Shown in pieces: positions 1 to 5,120 of a DNA stretch of 6,008 nucleotides. The notes beneath the pieces were generated by a model that worked only from the letters and a program-made list of their open reading frames with translations, ran no database searches and had not been told where the DNA came from. Position 1 is the first letter of the stretch. The number at the start of each line of letters is the position of its first letter. The stretch comes from Dietzia timorensis (GTDB lineage Bacteria > Actinomycetota > Actinomycetes > Mycobacteriales > Mycobacteriaceae): the NCBI RefSeq assembly GCF_020742175.1, contig NZ_DYXM01000273.1, positions 1-6,008 of the forward strand. Reading direction: 5' to 3'. Made by a program: the position numbers and the translations under genes.

Positions 1-3
1 ATC

Positions 4-44
4 TTATGGGCGCTATAACGGTGATCCAGATGGGGCAATATAGT
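4..44. promoter_or_regulatory. AT-richer patch with -10-like hexamers upstream of gene 1 (weak promoter candidate)
   Basis: The first 50 bases are clearly richer in A/T than the rest of the window. They hold two -10-like hexamers on the + strand, TATAAC (14-19) and TATAGT (39-44), and an imperfect inverted repeat TTAT (4-7) / ATAA (15-18). No convincing TTGACA-like -35 lies at 16-18 nt from TATAGT, and the -35 for TATAAC would fall outside the window. The minus strand also shows TATATT (42-37), so the direction is uncertain. A promoter for the exported protein at 154 is the simplest reading, but this is inference from composition and hexamers only. Confidence 0.25.
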
Positions 45-49
45 CGTTC

Positions 50-81
50 GGTGGACCCGCGCAGCGAAGCGCGAATCCACC
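50..81. other. Strong hairpin in the leader of gene 1
   Basis: GGTGGA (50-55) pairs with TCCACC (76-81), and CGCGC (58-62) pairs with GCGCG (69-73). The two helices are separated by a 2x2 internal loop (CC/AA), and the apical loop is AGCGAA. That makes 11 base pairs in 32 nt. No T-run follows on either strand, so it does not look like a standard intrinsic terminator. It could be a terminator of an upstream gene that works without a U-tract, an mRNA leader structure or a protein-binding site; the sequence does not decide. The rest of the 81-153 leader shows nothing further apart from the ribosome binding site. Confidence 0.45.
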
Positions 82-141
82 CGGTCTGCGTGAGGTGATG
101 TGCGCAGCCGGGATCCGTTCCGATGAGTCGAATTCCAGGTC

Positions 142-148
142 GAGGGGG
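142..148 (+). promoter_or_regulatory. Ribosome binding site deciding the GTG start of gene 1
   Basis: GAGGGGG at 142-148 lies 5 nt before the GTG at 154-156. It supports this GTG over the in-frame codons further inside, and the resulting N-terminus is a good signal peptide. Confidence 0.7.
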
Positions 149-153
149 CACAG

Positions 154-1857
154 GTGGGCACAGGGCGCCGCGGCACGCGCACGTCGACCCTCTCCGCCCT
201 GGCCGTACCAGCGTTTTCGGCCGCACTCGTCGCCGCGATGGCGGCCACCTCCACCCCGGCCGCCGCGCAACCACCGATGACGCCGGACGGCGGAGCCGAC
301 GACGCGGTCATGGTCCGCATCCTCGGTATCGACGGCATCGCCGGTTCGCTCTCGCACCCGCCCGGCTACCAGGGCACAATCCTCGACGGGCCTGACCGCA
401 CCATCCCCGCCGGCGGTGCCGACTATCTGTCCGCGACCGTCTCGCACCTGCGCGCCGGCGCGGAGAATTCGGTGCTGCTCAGCACCGGGGACAATCTCGG
501 CGGGGTGCAGCCGGAGGCGGTGCTCAACAGGGACGAGCCCACCCTCCAGGTGCTGCGGCACATGGGCGTGGCCGCGTCCGCCATCGGCGAGCTCGACCTC
601 GTCGCCCCTTCCGCGGCAACCATGCCCGAGCACGGTTTCCCGTACATCGCGAGCAATCTCGCCCCCGGCGACGACGCACCGATAACGCCGTTTCCCTACC
701 TGGTGATCGATGTCGGCGGGATCAAAATCGGTGTAATCGCGGCGACCACCGGCAGCGAGAACATGGAGGCTCCGCCACCGCTCTACGGGCCGCCGACCCC
801 CGCCCCGCCGCCGTGGCACCCGGAGCACCGCCCGCTGCAGGAGTCTTTCGATGCCGCGACCCGCGCGCTCGAGGCGATGGGCGTGAATTCGGTCGTCGGC
901 CTGCTCCACATCGACGCGGTGCACCGCCAGAACGATCCCGCGGCGTGCCCGGAGGAGATCGCAGAGATGCCCGAGCTGCGCGAGGTGTCCTCGTCCGTCG
1001 ATGCGCTGTTCGTCGGCGACTCTGGAGGACCGGCGACCTGCGATCTCACCGATCCCACGAACGCCCGCCGCCCCGTGCTGTCGCCAGCCTCGCACGGGCG
1101 CTCCGTCGCCGTGGTGGATCTGCTCATCGACCCCACCACGGGCCGCGCGCAGCGGGAACAGAGCTCGACCTACAACCAGAAGGTCCACCACGACATCACC
1201 CCTGACGCCGAGGTCACCGATCTCATCGACGCGGCCACGGCTTCGGCTGCGGAGAACGACACCGAGGTCTTCGGCTCGGCCTCCGAAAAGGTGAGCCGCG
1301 AGATCCTGCCTTCGGGCGAGTCCGCGCTCGCGAACCTCATGGCCGATGCGCAGTGGGAGGCGACCCGCGACGAGGGCGCGGACCTGGCGATCTACAACCC
1401 GGATTCGCTGCGCACCGACCTCCCCGAGGGCGAGCTCAGTTACCGGGACCTCCACGCGGTCCAGCCCTACGGCGACCGCGTGCAGATTGCCACGGTCAGC
1501 GGCGACCGCCTGCGTGATGCGTTCAATGCCTATATTGACGACGTCGGCACGCGCGGTATCGCGGTGTCGGAGAACGTCGAGCTGGACATCGACCCCACGC
1601 GCCCGGAGGGCGAGCGGCTGGTCGGCGCGAAGATCGACGGCACCGAAATCGAGCCTGGCCGCGAATACAAGGTCGCGGCCAACGAGTTCCTCGTGTCCTC
1701 GGAGTGGGGCGCGGCGCCGCTGACGACGCTGACGAGCGAGCCCGAGTGGTCCGGATTGTTCGACATCCACACCCTGGCCGAATACGTCCGCTCCCACGAG
1801 ACGGTGCGGCCGCCCGCCGTCAACCAGCGGCTTCTGGACGTGTCCGCGGGGAGCTAG
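154..1857 (+). CDS. Exported 5'-nucleotidase/UshA-like protein with degenerate active site (probable pseudoenzyme)
   Basis: 567 aa, GTG start. Residues 1-38 form a signal peptide: basic RRGTR, a hydrophobic stretch at about 13-31, and an AAA|Q cleavage site after A38. The RR pair does not fit the full Tat consensus, so Sec export is likelier. Residues 52-330 follow the metallophosphoesterase domain of 5'-nucleotidases (STGDNLGG at 110-117, FPYIASNL at 162-169, GGIKIGVIAATT at 188-199). Residues 345-567 follow the 5'-nucleotidase C-terminal domain (GESALANLMADA at 388-399, NPDSLRTDL at 415-423, AVQPYGDRV at 435-443, NEFL at 510-513). Key motifs are altered. The usual NDxHG is IDGIAG (59-64), GNHE is GELD (145-148), GHTH/GHSQ is GDSG (288-291), NxGGxR is NPDSLR, and the late GGDG is SSEW (515-518). 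Only D113 and H252 of the seven UshA metal ligands survive in my by-eye alignment. A proline-rich insert lies at 206-227, and C265/C296 could form a disulfide. There is no membrane anchor or LPxTG at the C-terminus. The fold assignment is firm. Hydrolysis of nucleotides is unlikely, and a binding or scavenging role is speculation. Confidence 0.85.
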   Translation: MGTGRRGTRTSTLSALAVPAFSAALVAAMAATSTPAAAQPPMTPDGGADDAVMVRILGIDGIAGSLSHPPGYQGTILDGPDRTIPAGGADYLSATVSHLRAGAENSVLLSTGDNLGGVQPEAVLNRDEPTLQVLRHMGVAASAIGELDLVAPSAATMPEHGFPYIASNLAPGDDAPITPFPYLVIDVGGIKIGVIAATTGSENMEAPPPLYGPPTPAPPPWHPEHRPLQESFDAATRALEAMGVNSVVGLLHIDAVHRQNDPAACPEEIAEMPELREVSSSVDALFVGDSGGPATCDLTDPTNARRPVLSPASHGRSVAVVDLLIDPTTGRAQREQSSTYNQKVHHDITPDAEVTDLIDAATASAAENDTEVFGSASEKVSREILPSGESALANLMADAQWEATRDEGADLAIYNPDSLRTDLPEGELSYRDLHAVQPYGDRVQIATVSGDRLRDAFNAYIDDVGTRGIAVSENVELDIDPTRPEGERLVGAKIDGTEIEPGREYKVAANEFLVSSEWGAAPLTTLTSEPEWSGLFDIHTLAEYVRSHETVRPPAVNQRLLDVSAGS

Positions 1858-1866
1858 GCAGATCTT

Positions 1867-1940
1867 CGGGCGGCGCCCGGCGGGGTTGGCCCTCCTGCAC
1901 CATCGGCGCCCGCGCGGGACAATGGTGGCGCGGCGCCATC
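1867..1940. other. Cluster of GC-rich palindromes between gene 1 and the PIG-L gene
   Basis: The 112-nt gap holds several inverted repeats. CGGGC (1867-1871) and GCCCG (1875-1879) form a 5-bp stem with a 3-nt loop just after the stop codon at 1855-1857. CACCAT (1898-1903) and ATGGTG (1922-1927) enclose the perfect 10-bp palindrome CCCGCGCGGG (1909-1918). GGCGC-G-GCGCC occupies 1927-1937. No T-tract follows any of them. They may terminate gene 1 or structure the leader of the next gene, but in DNA this GC-rich short GC palindromes also occur by chance. GACAAT (1918-1923) resembles a -10 hexamer but has no matching -35. Confidence 0.35.
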
Positions 1941-1959
1941 CGCCGCGAACGCCGAGCCC

Positions 1960-1964
1960 AGGAG
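1960..1964 (+). promoter_or_regulatory. Ribosome binding site deciding the start of the PIG-L gene
   Basis: AGGAG at 1960-1964 sits 5 nt before the ATG at 1970. It favours this start over the in-frame TTG at 1886, which would add 28 residues of low-complexity, non-homologous sequence. Confidence 0.8.
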
Positions 1965-1969
1965 CGACG

Positions 1970-2683
1970 ATGCTGGAAGAATTTTCTCTCGACGGAATCG
2001 ACACGGCGCTGTGCGTGGTCGCGCACCCCGATGATGTGGAATACGGCACCTCCGCGGCGATGGCCGCGTGGATTGCCCGGGGTGTCGAGGTGCACTACCT
2101 GCTGCTCACCTCCGGCGAGGCCGGGATGCAGCGGCCTCCCGAGGAGGTCGGCCCGCTGCGCGCACAAGAACAGCAGAACGCCTGTGACGCCGTCGGCGTG
2201 AAGAGCCTGCAGATCCTCGACTTCCCCGACGGGATGCTCGAGTATTCGCTTGAAATGCGGAAGGCGATTGCGCGGGTGATCCGCCAGATCAGGCCGAATG
2301 TTGTGCTGACGATGACGTGGGATGTCGAGCCGTCATGGGGCCTCAACCAGGCCGATCACCGGGCCGCGGGGCTCGCCGCCGCCGACGCGGTACGAGATGC
2401 CGACAACACGTGGGTGTTCCCGGAGCTCGCCTCCGAGGAGGGCCTGGAGAAATGGGGCGCCGATTGGCTTCTGGTCGCCGGCGGCACCGCGCCGACCCAT
2501 TTCGTCGACGTGACCGGCGAGCCGCTCGAGCGCGGGATCGCCTCGCTCGAAGCGCACACCGAGTACCTCGCGGCGCTGCCGGACCATCCGGCCCCGCGGG
2601 ACATGCTCTCGGGGATCTCTGCGCAGAACGGCAAGGACGCTGGGGTGGCGAGCGCGATCGCGTTCCGCGCGTTCCCGGTGTAG
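1970..2683 (+). CDS. PIG-L/LmbE-family zinc-dependent deacetylase
   Basis: 237 aa, a usual length for single-domain PIG-L proteins. The family are cytoplasmic Zn hydrolases that remove N-acetyl groups from amino sugars and related compounds; MshB and Mca of mycothiol metabolism are actinobacterial members. The N-terminal metal motif is intact: AHPDD at 18-22, where H19 and D22 are the expected Zn ligands and D21 the expected catalytic base, followed by VEYG. Other family signs are the LLLTSGEAG strand-turn (44-52), R64/E67 in LRAQEQ, DFPDG (84-88), the hydrophobic strand before the second motif (111-115), and NQADHRAAG (126-134), where H130 is the third metal ligand. The first His of the classic HxDH motif is replaced by Q127, a variant that I believe also occurs in other actinobacterial PIG-L proteins. 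No signal peptide or membrane segment is visible. Neighbours do not reveal the substrate: it follows an exported nucleotidase-like gene and precedes gcdH after a 76-nt gap. I do not call it mshB, because the match beyond the family motifs is not specific. Family is sure, substrate unknown. Confidence 0.88.
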   Translation: MLEEFSLDGIDTALCVVAHPDDVEYGTSAAMAAWIARGVEVHYLLLTSGEAGMQRPPEEVGPLRAQEQQNACDAVGVKSLQILDFPDGMLEYSLEMRKAIARVIRQIRPNVVLTMTWDVEPSWGLNQADHRAAGLAAADAVRDADNTWVFPELASEEGLEKWGADWLLVAGGTAPTHFVDVTGEPLERGIASLEAHTEYLAALPDHPAPRDMLSGISAQNGKDAGVASAIAFRAFPV

Positions 2684-2750
2684 AGGCGCTCTCGCGACCG
2701 TGACAACGTCTGTCGGCACCAACCCGTCCGTAAACCCGATCCCAGCCCAC

Positions 2751-2754
2751 GGAG
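2751..2754 (+). promoter_or_regulatory. Ribosome binding site deciding the start of gcdH
   Basis: GGAG at 2751-2754, within ACGGAG, lies 5 nt before the ATG at 2760. The in-frame GTG at 2700 has no Shine-Dalgarno site and would add 20 residues lacking family similarity. The 2684-2759 gap shows no convincing promoter or terminator, so read-through from the PIG-L gene is possible. Confidence 0.7.
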
Positions 2755-2759
2755 TGGTC

Positions 2760-3932
2760 ATGTCCAGCACGCAATCCCTGACTCAGCTCTTCGCCCTCGA
2801 CCATCTGCTCGAGCCCGAGGAGATCCAGATTCGCGACACGGTGCGCAAGTTCGCCGCCGAGCGCATTCGCCCGCACATCGCGGAGTGGTTCGAGGCGGCC
2901 TCGCTGCCGGCGCGCGAGCTCGCCAAGGAATTCGGATCCCTCGGACTCCTCGGCATGCACCTCGACGGCTACGACTGCGCCGGGATGAGCGCGACCGCGT
3001 ACGGCCTGGCCTGCCTCGAACTCGAGGCCGTCGACTCGGGGATCCGCAGCCTGGTTTCGGTGCAGGGCTCTCTCGCGATGTTCTCGATCCACCACTGGGG
3101 TAGCGAGGAGCAGAAGCAGGAATGGCTGCCGAAGATGGCGGCCGGCGAGGCCATCGGCTGCTTCGGGCTCACCGAGCCGGACTTCGGCTCCAACCCCGGC
3201 GGCATGCGCACGAACGCCAAGCGCGACGGTGACGACTGGATCCTCAACGGCACAAAGATGTGGATCACGAACGGCTCCATCGCCGACGTCGCAGTGGTGT
3301 GGGCGCAGACCGACGACGGCGTCCGCGGATTCGTCGTCCCCACCGACACCCCCGGATTCTCCGCACCGGAGATCCACTCGAAGATGTCGCTTCGCGCCTC
3401 CGTCACCTCAGAGCTGGTCCTCGACTCCGTGCGACTTCCCGCCTCTGCGATGCTGCCCGAGGCCAAGGGCCTGCGCGGTCCGCTGTCCGCGCTCAACGAG
3501 GCGCGCTTCGGCATCGCCTTCGGCGCGATCGGTGCGGCCCGGGATTGCCTGGAAACGGCGATCGATTACGCCGAGACCCGCGAGGTGTTCGACAAGCCCC
3601 TCGCCGCCTACCAGCTCACGCAGGCGAAGATCGCGGACATGGCGCTCGAGGTCGGTAAGGGCCACCTGCTGGCCTATAACCTCGGCCGTATCAAGGATCG
3701 CGGCGAGGTCACGCCCGAACAGATCAGCACGGGCAAGCTCAACAACACCCGCGAGTCGATCGAGATCGCGCGGACGTGTCGCACGATTCTCGGCGCCAAC
3801 GGCATCACACTCGAGTACCCGGTCATCCGCCACGCCAACAACCTCGAGTCCGTCCTTACCTACGAAGGCACCACGGAAATGCATCAGCTGTCCATCGGCC
3901 GCGCGCTCACTGGGGAATCGGCATTCCGATGA
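2760..3932 (+). CDS. gcdH: Glutaryl-CoA dehydrogenase (acyl-CoA dehydrogenase family)
   Basis: 390 aa, the normal length for bacterial GcdH. This FAD flavoprotein oxidises and decarboxylates glutaryl-CoA to crotonyl-CoA + CO2, passing electrons to electron-transfer flavoprotein, in lysine/tryptophan/glutarate breakdown. The acyl-CoA dehydrogenase layout is complete: N-terminal helical domain (about 15-130), beta domain with CFGLTEPDFGSNP and the flavin-contacting WITNGS, and C-terminal helical domain. GcdH-specific signatures are clear: LELEAVDSGIRS (86-97), VSVQ (99-102), KMSLRAS, ANGITLEYPVIRH and TYEGTTEMH (367-375). E369 matches the catalytic base (human E370). R96 and S100 match human R94/S98, which hold the distal carboxylate of glutaryl-CoA. 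E89 and Y368 match E87/Y369, recalled from the literature as typical of decarboxylating enzymes. The TGA at 3930-3932 overlaps the next start as ATGA, so it is co-translated with the CoA-transferase. No local regulator such as gcdR is present in the window. Confidence 0.94.
   Translation: MSSTQSLTQLFALDHLLEPEEIQIRDTVRKFAAERIRPHIAEWFEAASLPARELAKEFGSLGLLGMHLDGYDCAGMSATAYGLACLELEAVDSGIRSLVSVQGSLAMFSIHHWGSEEQKQEWLPKMAAGEAIGCFGLTEPDFGSNPGGMRTNAKRDGDDWILNGTKMWITNGSIADVAVVWAQTDDGVRGFVVPTDTPGFSAPEIHSKMSLRASVTSELVLDSVRLPASAMLPEAKGLRGPLSALNEARFGIAFGAIGAARDCLETAIDYAETREVFDKPLAAYQLTQAKIADMALEVGKGHLLAYNLGRIKDRGEVTPEQISTGKLNNTRESIEIARTCRTILGANGITLEYPVIRHANNLESVLTYEGTTEMHQLSIGRALTGESAFR
3912..3932 (+). promoter_or_regulatory. 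Translational coupling site: ATGA overlap with a hairpin over the Shine-Dalgarno
   Basis: The gcdH stop TGA (3930-3932) overlaps the next ATG (3929-3931). Just upstream, GGAAT (3914-3918) and ATTCC (3923-3927) form a perfect 5-bp stem with a CGGC loop. The only purine-rich Shine-Dalgarno-like run, GGGGA (3912-3916), is half inside that stem and 12 nt from the ATG. A ribosome finishing gcdH would melt the stem and could restart directly, keeping the two enzymes in fixed ratio. The overlap is seen directly; the mechanism is inferred. Confidence 0.6.
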
Positions 3933-5044
3933 GCACACCCGGAGCCCTCGACGGCCTGGTCATCGCCGACTTCGGTCGGGTTCTCGCCGGGCCTTACGCG
4001 ACCATGCTGCTTGCGGACCTCGGCGCGGAGGTTGTGAAGATCGAGCGTCCGGAGTCGGGCGACGACACCCGCTCCTGGGGTCCGCCGTGGGTCGGCGACG
4101 AGTCGACCTACTTCCTCGGCGTCAATCGCAACAAGAGTTCGCGGGCGATCGATCTGCGCACCGACGAGGGGCTCGCGGCGGCGCGCGAGCTCGTCGCCCG
4201 CGCCGACGTCGTGGTGGAGAACTTTCTCCCCGGCACGATGGAGCGTTTGGGCCTCGGCTACGAGCAGGTCGCGAAGGATTCGCCGGGTATTGTCTACTGC
4301 TCGATCACCGGCTTCGGCGGGGGCAATGCGCTACCCGGATACGACCTGCTCATCCAGGCCGTCGGCGGCCTCATGAGCGTGACGGGCCCCGACGAGCACA
4401 CCCCGACCAAGGTCGGAGTCGCGATGGTCGACATCGTGACGGGTATGCACGCCGCGCTCGGAATCCTGGCCGCGCTCAGGCACCGCGATCGCACGGGAAC
4501 CGGGCAGCGGGTCGAAGTCAACCTGCTCTCTTCGCTGTTGTCCGCCCTGTCCAACCAGACCGCCGGCTATGTCGGTGCCGGCGTCGTGCCGAAGCCGATG
4601 GGCAATCGTCATCCGAGCATCGCCCCGTATCAGCTCTTCGACACCGCCGACCGCCCGCTCGTACTCGCGGTCGGCAACGACAAGCAGTTTGCCTCACTGT
4701 GCAGAGCGCTGGAGATTCCGGAACTCTCATCCGACGAGCGTTTCGCGACCAATAGCGCGCGCGTGGCCCACCGCGACGAACTCGTCCGGATACTCGACGA
4801 ACGTCTCGCCGCGGACACCGCGGATTCGTGGTTCGACGCGCTCACCGCTGCCGGGGTGCCGTGCGGCCCGCTCAACGACATCGCCGACGCGATCGCCCTC
4901 GCCGAGAGGCTCGGCCTGGACCCGACCGTCGAGATCGCCGACCCGCACGGCGAGGAGGTTTCCCGTCACGTCGCCAATCCCATCCGCCTGAGCGAGACCC
5001 CTCCCACCTACCGCTCCTCGCCTCCCGGGCTCGGCGAGCACTAG
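3929..5044 (+). CDS. Class III CoA-transferase (CaiB/BaiF), probable succinyl-CoA:glutarate CoA-transferase
   Basis: 371 aa, typical of single-domain CaiB/BaiF subunits, which form interlocked dimers. Family III enzymes move CoA between acids through an aspartyl-CoA anhydride. Visible family features are LDGLVIADFGRVLAGPYA (7-24), the LADLGAEVVKIERPESGDD strand-loop (28-46), NRNKSSRAIDL (66-76), VVVENFLPGTMERLGLGY (94-111), SITGFG (125-130), PGYDLLIQAVGGLMSVTG (136-153) and VDIVTGMHAALGILAAL. D139 in PGYD aligns with the catalytic Asp169 of formyl-CoA transferase. The segment before it, GGGNAL, is about three residues shorter than the common GQTGP-type loop. The ATGA overlap with gcdH strongly suggests the substrate is glutarate, with succinyl-CoA as donor, as in human SUGCT and the gcdG genes beside gcdH in other bacteria. 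Substrate is therefore inferred from context; family members also act on carnitine, oxalate, mesaconate and other acids. The start is fixed by the overlap; an upstream in-frame extension would run inside gcdH. Confidence 0.9.
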   Translation: MSTPGALDGLVIADFGRVLAGPYATMLLADLGAEVVKIERPESGDDTRSWGPPWVGDESTYFLGVNRNKSSRAIDLRTDEGLAAARELVARADVVVENFLPGTMERLGLGYEQVAKDSPGIVYCSITGFGGGNALPGYDLLIQAVGGLMSVTGPDEHTPTKVGVAMVDIVTGMHAALGILAALRHRDRTGTGQRVEVNLLSSLLSALSNQTAGYVGAGVVPKPMGNRHPSIAPYQLFDTADRPLVLAVGNDKQFASLCRALEIPELSSDERFATNSARVAHRDELVRILDERLAADTADSWFDALTAAGVPCGPLNDIADAIALAERLGLDPTVEIADPHGEEVSRHVANPIRLSETPPTYRSSPPGLGEH

Positions 5045-5080
5045 CGGCCCCTCGCCTCACCGTAGCGCGTATGTTGGGCT

Positions 5081-5109
5081 CCAGAATCCGTCTACCCTAA
5101 GGGTTCTGG
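5081..5109. promoter_or_regulatory. Inverted repeat just upstream of hchA (operator or leader hairpin candidate)
   Basis: CCAGAATCC (5081-5089) and GGGTTCTGG (5101-5109) are inverted copies matching at 8 of 9 positions, the exception being a T-G wobble if folded as RNA. The 11-nt spacer includes part of a second, nested perfect palindrome ACCCT-A-AGGGT (5094-5104). The right arm runs into the Shine-Dalgarno GGAAGGAG (5108-5115). TACCCT (5093-5098) fits a TAnnnT actinobacterial -10 element, which would place transcription start close to 5105, but no good -35 is spaced for it (TTGGGC at 5074-5079 is too near). The arrangement suits either a repressor/activator site over a promoter or an mRNA hairpin limiting ribosome access. 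No known operator consensus is recognised. Confidence 0.45.
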
Positions 5110-5115
5110 AAGGAG
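5108..5115 (+). promoter_or_regulatory. Ribosome binding site of hchA
   Basis: GGAAGGAG at 5108-5115 is the strongest Shine-Dalgarno in the window and lies 5 nt before the ATG at 5121. Its first two bases belong to the inverted repeat ending at 5109. Confidence 0.75.
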
Positions 5116-5120
5116 TCGAC

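Noticed and set aside
1015..1032. GDSGGP in gene 1, identical to the active-site serine motif of trypsin-like proteases
   Set aside because: It occupies exactly the position of GHTH/GHSQ in the nucleotidase domain (after VDALFV, before a conserved Cys), and no catalytic His/Asp context of an S1 protease is present. Treated as coincidence; a motif scan may flag it falsely.
13..2049. 678-codon open frame on the minus strand covering all of gene 1
   Set aside because: It is an antisense shadow produced by GC-rich codon bias: the translation is Arg/Gly-rich with no recognisable domain, while the + strand frame has a signal peptide, ribosome binding site and clear family similarity.
2702..2714. 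GACA-N5-TGTC inverted repeat before gcdH as a possible operator
   Set aside because: Only 4 bp per arm; expected by chance and not tied to a promoter hexamer pair.
2700..2759. N-terminal extension of gcdH from the in-frame GTG at 2700
   Set aside because: No Shine-Dalgarno before it, no family similarity in the extra 20 residues, and a good ribosome binding site precedes the ATG at 2760.
2343..3377. 344-codon minus-strand frame opposite the PIG-L gene and gcdH
   Set aside because: Arg/Gly-rich antisense shadow spanning two well-supported + strand genes; no domain or ribosome binding site.
3229..4755. 508-codon + strand frame overlapping gcdH and the CoA-transferase in another frame
   Set aside because: Arg/Ser/Pro-rich low-complexity translation, typical of an off-frame reading in GC-rich coding DNA; the true frames are fixed by strong homology on both sides.
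5045..5075. Terminator after the CoA-transferase gene
   Set aside because: No stem-loop followed by a T-run is visible; the only strong symmetry in the gap is next to the hchA start and fits a regulatory role better.
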